The translations under genes were made by a program, and so were the position numbers. From positions 723,501-787,500 of the forward strand of contig NZ_CP146069.1 in the NCBI RefSeq assembly GCF_037023735.1: a DNA stretch of 64,000 nt, read 5' to 3'. The notes below the pieces were generated by a model. It did not search any database, was not told the origin of the DNA, and saw nothing but the letters and a program-made list of their open reading frames with translations. This DNA comes from Roseovarius sp. S88 (GTDB taxonomy: Bacteria > Pseudomonadota > Alphaproteobacteria > Rhodobacterales > Rhodobacteraceae). Positions 56,474 to 64,000 of this stretch are shown here, one piece after another (positions within the stretch are counted from its first letter, which is position 1; each line of letters starts with the position of its first letter).

Positions 56474-57229
56474 ATGTCAAAGCCATTGATGACCAAAGCC
56501 ACCGCTGTTTGGCTGGTGGACAATACTACGATCAGCTTCAAACAGATTGCCGATTTCGTTGGCCTGCATGAATTGGAAGTGCAAGGCATAGCCGATGGCG
56601 ACGTCGCGACTGGTGTCAAAGGGTTCGACCCGATTGCCAACAATCAATTGACGCAGGAAGAAGTTGAAAAGGCCGAGAAAGACCCGCTGCATAAGTTGAC
56701 TTTGAAGTTTAACCCGGCGGCCGTGGGCGAGGAAAAGCGCCGCGGTCCACGGTATACGCCTTTGTCGAAACGTCAGGACCGCCCAAATGCGATCCTGTGG
56801 TTGGTGAAGTTTCACCCAGAGCTGGTGGACAGTCAGATTGCCAAGTTGGTCGGCACCACCAAGCCCACGATCCAATCAATTCGTGAGCGCACGCATTGGA
56901 ACATCTCAAGCATGGAGCCGGTGGACCCAGTGGCACTAGGGCTATGTAAGCAAAGCGAGTTGGACGCCGTCGTGCAAAAGGCCGCCGCCAAAAAGGCCAA
57001 GGAAGGCGCGGCGATGGATGATGACGAGCGCCGCAAGCTTCTGAGCACGGAACAAAGCCTTGAGGCGGATGCAGAGCCGCGCATTCCAACAGCAATTGAA
57101 GGGCTTGAGACCTTCAGTCTTGGCAATGAAGAGCCGGAAGAGCCCGAGAAAGAGTTCGACGCTGAAAGCTTGTTCAACCTGCCTGCGAGTGGAGATGATG
57201 AAGATGGGAATGAAGACGATAAGTCCTGA
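56474..57229 (+). CDS. trcR: TrcR-type cell-cycle regulator (DUF1013)
   Basis: A 251-residue protein with the DUF1013 pattern: TKATAVWLVDNTTISFKQIA, DFVGLHELEVQGIADGDVA, then RQDRPNAILWLVKFHPELVD and VGTTKPTIQSIRERTHWN, two helix-turn-helix-like parts. The C-terminus is acidic and disordered. Characterised members in alphaproteobacteria are called cell-cycle transcriptional regulator TrcR. AGGAG lies 8-9 nt before the ATG at 56474. It is convergent with recR. Confidence 0.87.
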   Translation: MSKPLMTKATAVWLVDNTTISFKQIADFVGLHELEVQGIADGDVATGVKGFDPIANNQLTQEEVEKAEKDPLHKLTLKFNPAAVGEEKRRGPRYTPLSKRQDRPNAILWLVKFHPELVDSQIAKLVGTTKPTIQSIRERTHWNISSMEPVDPVALGLCKQSELDAVVQKAAAKKAKEGAAMDDDERRKLLSTEQSLEADAEPRIPTAIEGLETFSLGNEEPEEPEKEFDAESLFNLPASGDDEDGNEDDKS

Positions 57230-57231
57230 AA

Positions 57232-57825
57232 TTAAAGGGACTTACGCGCGTTCAAGGCAGCGCTGATCGTACCTTCGTCCAAGTAATCCAACTCACCTCC
57301 AATGGGCACACCCTGTGCCAAGGAGGTGAGTGTGACACGGGTCTCTAGTTGATCGGCGATGTAATGTGCCGTGGTCTGACCATCGACCGTGGCGTTGAGG
57401 GCCAGGATTACCTCGGTGATGTGTTCCGTCTGAACCCTGTCTACGAGCTTGGGAATGCGAAGTTGTTCCGGGCCGATCTGATCCAAAGCTGACAGAGTAC
57501 CGCCCAGCACGTGGTAGCGTCCCTTGAACACCGCCGTGCGCTCCATCGCCCAAAGATCGGCCACATCTTCGACCACGCAAATCAAGCCATTGGCCCGTTT
57601 TTCCGAGGCGCAGATGTCGCAAATGTCGGTGGTTCCGATGTTGCCGCAGTTGAGGCATTCGCGGGCTGAGGCAGCGACCTGTTGCATCAAATCGGCCAAA
57701 GGCGTCAGCAAGAGTTCGCGTTTTCGGATCATATGGAGCACAGCCCGCCGGGCCGAACGCGGGCCCAGACCGGGCAGTTTGGCCATCATCTCAATGAGGG
57801 CATCCAGAGCGCGGGTGGAGTTCAT
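57232..57825 (-). CDS. recR: Recombination mediator RecR
   Basis: A 197-residue RecR, acting with RecF/RecO at gapped DNA. It has the HhH motif [16 protein letters not shown], the zinc finger [16 protein letters not shown], and the Toprim core [14 protein letters not shown] and [16 protein letters not shown]. It lies 16 nt downstream of ybaB, the usual ybaB-recR pair, but dnaX is far away. Confidence 0.95.
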   Translation of the reverse strand: MNSTRALDALIEMMAKLPGLGPRSARRAVLHMIRKRELLLTPLADLMQQVAASARECLNCGNIGTTDICDICASEKRANGLICVVEDVADLWAMERTAVFKGRYHVLGGTLSALDQIGPEQLRIPKLVDRVQTEHITEVILALNATVDGQTTAHYIADQLETRVTLTSLAQGVPIGGELDYLDEGTISAALNARKSL

Positions 57826-57841
57826 GCACGAGACCCGTGCC

Positions 57842-58186
57842 TTAGAACGGCAGCTTCATGTCCTTGGGAAGGCCCATCCCCTCGGTGATCTTGCCCATCT
57901 CTTCCTGGGCTTTTTCAGAGGCCTTAGTCTGAGCATCCTTGATGGCAGCAAGTATCAGATCTTCCACAACTTCCTTGTCGTCTGAGTTGAAAATCGACGG
58001 GTCGATATCGAGGCCTTTAAGCTCTCCTTTGGCCGTGCAAGTGGCCTTGACCAGCCCGGCACCGGATTCGCCTGTGACCATCAGGTTGTGCATGTCCTCC
58101 TGCAGCGAAGCCATCTTCTGCTGCATCTCTTGCGCGGCCTTCATCATCTTGGCCATGTCGCCCATTTGGCCCAATCCTTTGAACAT
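57842..58186 (-). CDS. ybaB: YbaB/EbfC nucleoid-associated protein
   Basis: A 114-residue DNA-binding protein: [32 protein letters not shown], and the C-terminal [16 protein letters not shown] are typical. The coiled N- and C-terminal helices form a tweezer dimer that binds DNA. The ATG at 58186 has GGAGA upstream; the longer frame is not family-like. It is upstream of recR in the same unit. Confidence 0.93.
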   Translation of the reverse strand: MFKGLGQMGDMAKMMKAAQEMQQKMASLQEDMHNLMVTGESGAGLVKATCTAKGELKGLDIDPSIFNSDDKEVVEDLILAAIKDAQTKASEKAQEEMGKITEGMGLPKDMKLPF

Positions 58187-58488
58187 ATCGATCTCCGGGG
58201 TTTGAATACGGTTGGAGTCTAGATACGGGGCAGGGCAGAGCGGGGCAAGGGGCGGATGAGCGCGCATCGCGTGATTCTAAATCTAATCTCTTTATTTTGC
58301 ACGGAACCATACTTTTGTTTTGCGTCGGTTTCAAAACCCGCGCCGCAGTGTTCCGCAACAATCTGTTTTGTGAGATAGGACGTACCCATCCCTTCAACGC
58401 CATTTGCCGTAGCGGTTCAGATATCACGTAGATACTTTGAGCAATGGCCCAGTCGTTGGCGTTTGTCGATCTGCCTGGATTTCTTGTG
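58187..58488. other. 302-bp gap between ppaC and ybaB
   Basis: Nothing coding is supported here. It should hold the ybaB-recR promoter on the minus strand. I see no clear terminator after ppaC. Confidence 0.4.
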
Positions 58489-59409
58489 TCACACCGCCAA
58501 ATTCGGGATGATCTGTTTCTTGCGGCTCATGATGCCGGGCAGGACAACGGCGTTGCCGCTCACGGATGCGCCAAAGCTTTTCTCGGCGACAGTTTTGACC
58601 AAGTCGTTGGGCACCAGAAGTGTGGCTTCTTCCTTGAGGATGTCCACGACGAAGAGCAGGACCTGATCGACGCCGTCCTCGGCGGCCACATCCGACATGG
58701 AGGCCATCAGGCTATCCTTGCGGTTGAGCACCATGTCGGGCGCCGTGGTTTCCAGAACGGAGACGCGGAATTTGGTGTCACCGACGCCGTATTCCTTGCT
58801 GTCCATGCGCAACAGCTCGGCATCGGAAAAGGCGCTGACATCGGATTTGGCGGCGAACATGTCTGAGGCGTAGTCCGAGATCGAAATGCCCAGATCCGCA
58901 GCCAGTTTTTCGGCCACGGTGCGGTCATGGTCCGTCGTGGTGGGCGAGCGGAATTCCAGCGTGTCGCTGAGAATGCAGGTGAGTGCCGCGCCTTTGGCCC
59001 AGTCGGGCATTTTGGCAGCGTCGTCGCCCATCAGATCGACCATGATCGTCGCGGTACAAGCCAGCGGGCGCACGGTGATGTCGATGGGGCCTTTGGTCTC
59101 CAGACCTCCCACCAGCTTGTGGTGGTCGATGATGGCCTGAACATCCGCGCCGTTGATATTGGCAGGAAGCTCGGCGGGATTGTTGGTGTCGACAATCACG
59201 CAGGGCTGATCATCGGCCACATCCTCGATGATGCGCGGCTTGGGCAGGTCCCATTTTTCCAGCATGAACGCGGCTTCGGTGTTTGGCTCTCCCAACAGAA
59301 CCGCTTCGGCATTACCACCTTGGACCTCGTTGAGATACCACGCCCAGAGGATGGGGGATCCGGTGCTGTCGGTGTCGGGGGATTTGTGGCCAAATACGAG
59401 CGTGGTCAT
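58489..59409 (-). CDS. ppaC: Manganese-dependent inorganic pyrophosphatase
   Basis: A 306-residue family II pyrophosphatase of the DHH superfamily, which splits PPi in the cytoplasm. Motifs are VFGHKSPDTDSTGSP (metal ligands His and Asp), VDTNNPAEL, the central IIDHHKL, and the C-terminal DHHA2-like end with SRKKQIIP. There are no CBS regulatory domains. It is a single gene, divergent from the DUF2161 gene. Confidence 0.94.
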   Translation of the reverse strand: MTTLVFGHKSPDTDSTGSPILWAWYLNEVQGGNAEAVLLGEPNTEAAFMLEKWDLPKPRIIEDVADDQPCVIVDTNNPAELPANINGADVQAIIDHHKLVGGLETKGPIDITVRPLACTATIMVDLMGDDAAKMPDWAKGAALTCILSDTLEFRSPTTTDHDRTVAEKLAADLGISISDYASDMFAAKSDVSAFSDAELLRMDSKEYGVGDTKFRVSVLETTAPDMVLNRKDSLMASMSDVAAEDGVDQVLLFVVDILKEEATLLVPNDLVKTVAEKSFGASVSGNAVVLPGIMSRKKQIIPNLAV

Positions 59410-59504
59410 GGACGGGTCCTGTACCTTGAATGAAAGAATTTGCGCGCCTTATAGGCGGGCTTTGAGGGCTTGTCACCCACCCCGGCTGCGGCCAAATTGC
59501 ATGC

Positions 59505-60164
59505 ATGTCTCATCTGCGTGAAACTGACCTCTACCCTCCTGTCAAAGCGTGGCTGGAAGGTCAGGGCTATGAAGTGAAATCCGAAGTGGGTGTGGCGGAT
59601 GTCGTTGGGGTGAAGCTGGCGCAGGACCCGGTGATTGTTGAGCTGAAAACCGGGTTTTCTCTGACGCTTTTGCAACAGGCCGTGGCGCGGCAGGCGGTGA
59701 CCGATCATGTCTATGTCGCTGTTCCGCGCTGGAAGGGCAAGGCGGGCTGGCGCACGTTCAAAGCCAATGTGGGGTTGTGCAGGCGTCTGGGACTGGGGGT
59801 ACTCAGCGTGCAGGTCAAAGACAGCTCGCTTCAGGTGCATTGCGATCCCGCGCCATTCAAACCGCGCAAATCCAAAGTGAAGCAAGCGCGTCTGATCAAA
59901 GAGTTTACAGCACGCGACGGTGATCCAAATCTCGGTGGTACGCGAGGCCAGGTTCAGACGGCCTATAAGCAGGATGCAGAGAAATGTGCGGCCTACCTTG
60001 CACAACATGGTCCGTGCTCGGGGGCTGAGATTGCCCGGGAAACCGGTGTCACACGGGCCACGCGGATCATGGCGGATAATCATTCCGGCTGGTTTTTTCG
60101 TGCGGCACGGGGTGTGTATGCGCTGAGCGAGGCCGGGCTTAAAACGCGAAGGGGTCAGCCCTGA
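59505..60164 (+). CDS. DUF2161 PD-(D/E)XK-type phosphodiesterase-like protein
   Basis: A 219-residue protein. The N-terminal part has YPPVKAWLEGQGYEVKSEV, then VADVVGV and VIVELKTGFS, which fit the D-x(n)-ExK core of PD-(D/E)XK nucleases (Asp in VADVV, ELK in IVELKTG). A C-terminal winged-helix-like segment follows (CSGAEIARETGVTRATRIM). This is the DUF2161 pattern. Activity is predicted only. The stop shares a base with the next start (TGATG). Confidence 0.8.
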   Translation: MSHLRETDLYPPVKAWLEGQGYEVKSEVGVADVVGVKLAQDPVIVELKTGFSLTLLQQAVARQAVTDHVYVAVPRWKGKAGWRTFKANVGLCRRLGLGVLSVQVKDSSLQVHCDPAPFKPRKSKVKQARLIKEFTARDGDPNLGGTRGQVQTAYKQDAEKCAAYLAQHGPCSGAEIARETGVTRATRIMADNHSGWFFRAARGVYALSEAGLKTRRGQP

Positions 60165-60856
60165 TGCGCGATCTGGCTTTGACGCTCGCCCTTGCTCCGA
60201 TCCTCATCCCGCAGGTCGCCTGGGTTCGCTTTCGCGCCGCGTGCTTGCAAGAGGCCTCTGGGCCGCGTGAGGGCGTCGCGGGTAACGGTCCGCCCTTGCG
60301 GCTATTGGTCTTGGGCGACAGTTCGGCCGCGGGAGTAGGTGTGGCGCATCAAGAAGACGCGCTGATCGGGCGGTTGGTGGCGCGTCTGGCGCAGCGCTAT
60401 CAGGTCAGCTGGCGACTGGCTGCGCGCTGTGGGGCAACCACGACAACAGTGTTGCGGAATCTGGAAACAGAGCCCAAAGCCCGGTTCGACATCGCGGTAA
60501 TAGCTTTGGGCGTGAACGATTCCAAAAATGGTATGTCGCGCAGCCGGTGGCAGAAAAATTACAAAGACCTGATCATGCTTTTGCAAAGGCGCTTCGGCGT
60601 GCGTGAAATCTATGCCACCGCTGTGCCGCCGTTGGGGGCGTTCCCGCTTCTGCCGGCACCTCTTCGTACTGTGCTGGGGCGCCGCGCGACTCTTTTTGAC
60701 GGGGACCTGCGCGGCATTGCGGCGGATCAAGATGCTGTGCAATATGTGCCGTTTGACTTTCCAATGGACACAAATCTGATGGCAGAGGATGGGTTTCATC
60801 CCGGACCGGTGATCTATGATCGCTGGGCGGCGCGTGTGGCTGAGATGATAACCTGA
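60164..60856 (+). CDS. SGNH/GDSL hydrolase
   Basis: A 230-residue esterase-like protein. A hydrophobic N-terminus (residues 4-20) suggests export or membrane attachment. Block I LVLGDSSAAGVGV holds the catalytic Ser, block III GVNDSKNG the Asn, and block V EDGFHPG the Asp-x-x-His. It may hydrolyse esters, acyl groups or acetylated sugars. It is overlapped by 1 nt with the DUF2161 gene. Confidence 0.83.
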   Translation: MRDLALTLALAPILIPQVAWVRFRAACLQEASGPREGVAGNGPPLRLLVLGDSSAAGVGVAHQEDALIGRLVARLAQRYQVSWRLAARCGATTTTVLRNLETEPKARFDIAVIALGVNDSKNGMSRSRWQKNYKDLIMLLQRRFGVREIYATAVPPLGAFPLLPAPLRTVLGRRATLFDGDLRGIAADQDAVQYVPFDFPMDTNLMAEDGFHPGPVIYDRWAARVAEMIT

Positions 60857-60922
60857 CGGCTCGACATTCCTAATCCTGCGATGCAGGTTGAAGCGATCCC
60901 TTTCGAGACAAGGAGAAAGCCC

Positions 60923-61774
60923 ATGCTATGTCGGATCGGCGTGATTGAGATTTGGCGCGCGCTTGATCTCTATGGTCCATTTCTGGCGCCCGAAGAGTTG
61001 TTCCCGACGGCGGGGCGGGATGTGGCCCATGTGATTGAGACGCATGTTCCGGGGGGCGTTTGTGCCAAAACCGGAGGGCTTTTGATGCCGGTGCAGGGGT
61101 TTTTGCTCAAGACACCGGATCATGTGATCCTGATCGACACCTGCGTGGGCAATCACAAGACCGCGCCCAGCTTTCCGGATTGGCATCAGCGGGATGACAC
61201 ACGGTTTCTGGCCGGACTGACTGCTGCGGGGATCGGGCCTGGTGATGTGGATTACGTGCTCTGCACACATCTGCATGTGGATCATGTGGGGTGGAACACG
61301 CAGCTTGTGGATGGTCGTTGGGTGCCGACATTCCCGAATGCCAAATACCTGTTGCCCAAGGCGGATGAACCGTATTATCGCGAAAACGCGCAGGCCATGT
61401 ATCAAGAAAGCATTTTGCCGGTTGTCGAGGCCGGGCAAGCGGAGTTCGTTGAGGGCGCGCATGCCCTTGGCGACCACGTGACGCTTATGCCGACCCCTGG
61501 CCATACAGCGGGGCATGTCTCGGTCCTGATCAAGGATGGCAGTAAAGAGGCGATCATCACCGGGGATGCCATCCATTCTGCGGCGCAATGCTGGCATCCT
61601 GAGTGGCATTTCAAATTCGATCAGGATGCGGAACAGGCGGTTGCGTCCCGGCGCGCCTTGCTGGAGGCTGCGTGCGAGGCAGATCGGCGCGTGTTGGGCA
61701 CGCATTTTCAGCTGCCGTCGATTGGCAGGGTGCGCGCCAAGGGGGATGTGTTTGCGTGGGACGACGATGTGTGA
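60923..61774 (+). CDS. MBL-fold metallo-hydrolase
   Basis: A 283-residue metallo-beta-lactamase-fold protein with the metal motif CTHLHVDHVGW (HxHxDH) near residues 107-117, PTPGHTAGHVSV with the next His, and IITGDAIHS with the bridging Asp. It resembles the N-acyl homoserine lactonase/AttM-like broad group, but the substrate is not assigned. The ATG at 60923 (MLCRIGVIEIW) is chosen since AAGGAG lies 7 nt before it; the ATG at 60881 has none. Confidence 0.84.
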   Translation: MLCRIGVIEIWRALDLYGPFLAPEELFPTAGRDVAHVIETHVPGGVCAKTGGLLMPVQGFLLKTPDHVILIDTCVGNHKTAPSFPDWHQRDDTRFLAGLTAAGIGPGDVDYVLCTHLHVDHVGWNTQLVDGRWVPTFPNAKYLLPKADEPYYRENAQAMYQESILPVVEAGQAEFVEGAHALGDHVTLMPTPGHTAGHVSVLIKDGSKEAIITGDAIHSAAQCWHPEWHFKFDQDAEQAVASRRALLEAACEADRRVLGTHFQLPSIGRVRAKGDVFAWDDDV

Positions 61775-61777
61775 GAA

Positions 61778-62374
61778 CTAGAGCGGCGGTTTAAGCGAAG
61801 CTCCGATGTCATAGGCCCTGTCCAGCAAGGCCGTGCGCCGCGCGTCGGATCCGGTTGACCCATTCAGGATCTGCAAGTCGCGTCGTTTGAAGCCAAAATA
61901 GCCAAACGTGCCTTTCATCCAGGCGGTGTCGAGTGCCGCCAGATAGCCTTCTGTTTCCATTTCGTCCGAACGCGCCCCGGCAGGGATCAACAGAACGCCG
62001 GTGCGCGGGCGCTGCAGCGATTTCTCGGGATCGTCGAGCTGATCATAGGCCCAACCCCAAGACCAGACCCGGTCCACCCAGCCCTTGGTCATCGCAGGCA
62101 TGCCCCACCAGAAGAGTGGGAAGACAAAACAAATCGCATCCGCCCGAGCGATGCGCGCCTGCTCTTTTTGCGCATCCTCAGGCGCAGTCTCGCCGTCATC
62201 GGCCTCGATGTCGGCCATGGACCAACGGGGGTCGAACCCTTCTGCATGTAGATCCACCAGTTCGACAGAGTGCCCAGCGGCCTTGGCTCCTGACATGAAC
62301 TGCGCCGCCACAGCAGCGCTAAACGACGCCGGGTTGGGATGGTCAAGAACAATCAGGACATGCATGGCGTACAT
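61778..62374 (-). CDS. NAD(P)H-dependent oxidoreductase, flavodoxin-like fold (NQO1/KefF type)
   Basis: A 198-residue flavoprotein. VLIVLDHPNPASFSAAVAA binds the FMN or FAD phosphate, and FPLFWWGMPAMTKGWVDRVW is the family's second conserved block. Such enzymes reduce quinones, or act as KefF-like partners of K+ efflux systems. The start at 62374 or 62365 cannot be decided; neither has a strong ribosome site. It is convergent with the MBL gene (3 nt apart). Confidence 0.83.
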   Translation of the reverse strand: MYAMHVLIVLDHPNPASFSAAVAAQFMSGAKAAGHSVELVDLHAEGFDPRWSMADIEADDGETAPEDAQKEQARIARADAICFVFPLFWWGMPAMTKGWVDRVWSWGWAYDQLDDPEKSLQRPRTGVLLIPAGARSDEMETEGYLAALDTAWMKGTFGYFGFKRRDLQILNGSTGSDARRTALLDRAYDIGASLKPPL

Positions 62375-62471
62375 CTTGCGCAGCTCACTCTGCTTGTGAA
62401 GTGCTCGCAACGAAAAATTCTGGGTACGAATTGTTCTACAAAGCGTGCGCGGCAGCGGTGCGCACAAGAAG

Positions 62472-62548
62472 TGGCGGACCGAGGAGGATTCGAACCCCCG
62501 ACCCCCTGATTCGTAGTCAGGTACTCTATCCAGCTGAGCTATCGGTCC
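62472..62548 (-). tRNA. tRNA-Arg (anticodon ACG)
   Basis: A 77-nt cloverleaf on the minus strand. The 5' end GGACCGA pairs with TCGGTCC before GCCA, so CCA is encoded. The anticodon stem CCTGA/TCAGG holds the loop CTACGAA, with anticodon ACG. The T arm has GGTTCGAATCC. The wobble A is normally changed to inosine by TadA. Confidence 0.96.
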
Positions 62549-62605
62549 GTCGGATCAGGCATCTAGACCCTCGTGCCGGGCAATGCAAGAGGGTTTGGGA
62601 AAATC

Positions 62606-64000
62606 TTAGGCGGCAGAGACTTCGCCGCGCGGCATAGAGATGCGGAAGGTTGTTCCGGTCTCGTCGCTGAGTTCCAAGTCCAGGGTGCCGCCGTGACCAC
62701 GGATAAGTTCTGCGGCAATCGACAAGCCCAGCCCTGTGCCGCCTTTTGTGGCGCCGCCTTGGAAGGGTTGAAAGAGGTGTTCTTTGGCTTTGGCGGGCAG
62801 GCCGGGGCCAGTGTCGGACACACAGATTTCCCAACTTTCAGGAGTCTCTTCTGCAGAGATAACAATCTCGCCCGGGCTTCCCGTGTTTACAATCGCCTGG
62901 CGCGCATTGCGCACGAGATTGGATATGACGCGATAGATCTGCTCAGAGTCGCCGCGAAGTTCAAGCGTTGCTGGGATATCCTCACCAAAACTGACATCCG
63001 CGTCTCCCACCGCCAGACGTTCGCTTTCGATCACGTCTGAGACAATATCGATCAACATGAATCGGCTGAGCGTCGGGGCCTGTTCCTCGGCCTTGCCATA
63101 GGCCAGGGTGGATTCGCAGAGATGCACAGCGCGCGTGATCGAATTGACCAGCTTGGGGGCCATGCGTTTGACGGCGGGGTCTTCGCTCATCTCGATGCGA
63201 TCGGTAAAGAGCTGCGCCGAGGTGAGGATGTTGCGCAGATCGTGACTGATCTTGGCCACGGCTCCGCCCAACTGCGCCAGGCGCTCACGCTGCTTGAGCG
63301 AAGCGGTCAGCTGTTGCTGCATGGATTTCAGCGCCTCTTCCGCCTGAAGTATCTCGGTGGTGGTCGAGGACGGCTCAATGATGCGACGCGCATCATCCGG
63401 TGCTTCAGCATAAACCTTCATATGGCCCACAACCCGACGGATCGGTTTGACCAGGAAGCCGCGCACAGCCAGAAAGAGCAGGGCAGCCGTCACGACAGAG
63501 ATGACCGCAGAGAGTACAAGGATGCGCAGACCATAGTCCAGCATTGCCGCCCGGAGTGGCGCGCTATCGACCGTGACCTCAATCAGCAGGCCACCCATAT
63601 TGGACGGCTCACCAATCACACGAATAATCTCATCATCGGGTTGCATCAGGAAGCGCAGAGAATCCTGGATAAGTGTTATGGGTGTCGGGTCTCGCAAGTC
63701 GTACGTCTCTGAGATCGCAGAGGGCAAGGGCGCGGACAGCACGAGTTGGCGCGCCTCATCGCGACGCAGAACGACGTTGTAAACACCTGCATTGAAAAGA
63801 AGCTCTTCCTGAAGATCGGCTGAGATCTGATCATCGGCCAGAAGCGCCAGCGAGGCAATTTGTGCGCGATCCAGTCGGTCCATCAGGAATTCCTGCCGGA
63901 AGCGTGCAATAGAGGGAACAAAAATCAGGATTTCTGCCAGCATCACAAAGATGACTGTCAGGATAAGAAATCGTCCTGAAAGTGATCTGAGAAACTGCAT
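62606..64000 (-). CDS. Sensor histidine kinase (start at window edge)
   Basis: A 464-residue kinase. The frame begins with ATG at the last base of the window; the true start may be this one or further upstream. A first membrane helix (~10-30), a periplasmic domain (~35-160), a second helix (~160-185) and a HAMP-like linker lead to a long helix and the phospho-acceptor motif ISHDLRNILTSAQ. The HDLRN motif is a variant of the usual HELRTP. HATPase_c motifs follow: NLVRNARQAI, SDTGPGLP and GGTGLGLSIAAEL. The signal and the partner regulator are unknown. Confidence 0.85.
   Translation of the reverse strand: MQFLRSLSGRFLILTVIFVMLAEILIFVPSIARFRQEFLMDRLDRAQIASLALLADDQISADLQEELLFNAGVYNVVLRRDEARQLVLSAPLPSAISETYDLRDPTPITLIQDSLRFLMQPDDEIIRVIGEPSNMGGLLIEVTVDSAPLRAAMLDYGLRILVLSAVISVVTAALLFLAVRGFLVKPIRRVVGHMKVYAEAPDDARRIIEPSSTTTEILQAEEALKSMQQQLTASLKQRERLAQLGGAVAKISHDLRNILTSAQLFTDRIEMSEDPAVKRMAPKLVNSITRAVHLCESTLAYGKAEEQAPTLSRFMLIDIVSDVIESERLAVGDADVSFGEDIPATLELRGDSEQIYRVISNLVRNARQAIVNTGSPGEIVISAEETPESWEICVSDTGPGLPAKAKEHLFQPFQGGATKGGTGLGLSIAAELIRGHGGTLDLELSDETGTTFRISMPRGEVSAA

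Overview
The window comes from an alphaproteobacterium of the order Rhodobacterales, most likely a marine Roseobacter-group strain. This is inferred from the gene families and their neighbours: TrcR (DUF1013), rpsU divergent from a COQ9 gene, a DUF1223 gene divergent from acnA, a TSUP permease coupled to a TIGR02186 protein, an MutL with an endonuclease motif, and a GcvT-type demethylating oxidoreductase. The DNA is moderately GC-rich and densely packed, with many 1-8 nt gene overlaps. There is no rRNA operon, CRISPR array, prophage or insertion sequence. It reads as core chromosome with a few accessory patches.

Layout. 0-7.2 kb: the end of a GcvT/dimethylglycine dehydrogenase-like enzyme and an RluA-type pseudouridine synthase, then a minus-strand run of aldehyde dehydrogenase, three glycosyltransferases (GT25, GT2, GT11 fucosyltransferase) and a kinase-like protein with an acyl-CoA-synthetase-like C-terminal domain. 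This run looks like surface-glycan decoration. 7.3-17.7 kb: 1-Cys peroxiredoxin, an AstE/AspA-type deacylase, aquaporin, a membrane protein, mutL-rmuC, the SRP RNA, a membrane histidine kinase, a PTP-like phosphatase, a YpfJ-type protease and a DUF202 protein. 17.8-26.7 kb: dnaX, small membrane proteins, a three-gene nitrile hydratase/thiocyanate hydrolase-like locus with a split beta subunit, a lipid A-type acyltransferase, hemF, an SDR without its catalytic lysine, a frameshifted rsmC-like gene and clpS. 26.8-34.6 kb: DUF1223, acnA, a duplicated-domain secreted protein, PAP2, TIGR02186/TauE, LysE and a SnoaL-like protein. 34.7-40.5 kb: a complete yejABEF-type peptide ABC importer. 40.6-50.1 kb: a diheme membrane cytochrome c, pheA, a small secreted repeat protein, an SRPBCC protein, nudC, a CpdB-like phosphodiesterase, two conserved hypotheticals and ilvD. 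50.1-64 kb: an M24 homologue with degenerate metal ligands, rpsU, coq9, a quinone oxidoreductase, a sialidase-like protein, RNase T2, trcR, recR-ybaB, Mn-dependent pyrophosphatase, a DUF2161 nuclease-like protein, an SGNH hydrolase, an MBL hydrolase, a flavodoxin-fold reductase, tRNA-Arg(ACG) and a second histidine kinase that reaches the window edge.

The most notable points are these. (1) The split-beta nitrile hydratase locus has the subunit order of thiocyanate hydrolase (scnB-scnA-scnC) and carries a single-base frameshift in the alpha C-terminus. (2) The kinase/AMP-binding_C fusion sits at the end of the glycosyltransferase operon. (3) Two small secreted proteins are built from internal repeats. 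(4) A recurrent short element lies just 3' of stop codons, and other palindromic repeats occur between genes. (5) Two single-base frameshifts, in the nitrile hydratase alpha gene and the rsmC-like gene, need a check of the reads before being called real mutations.
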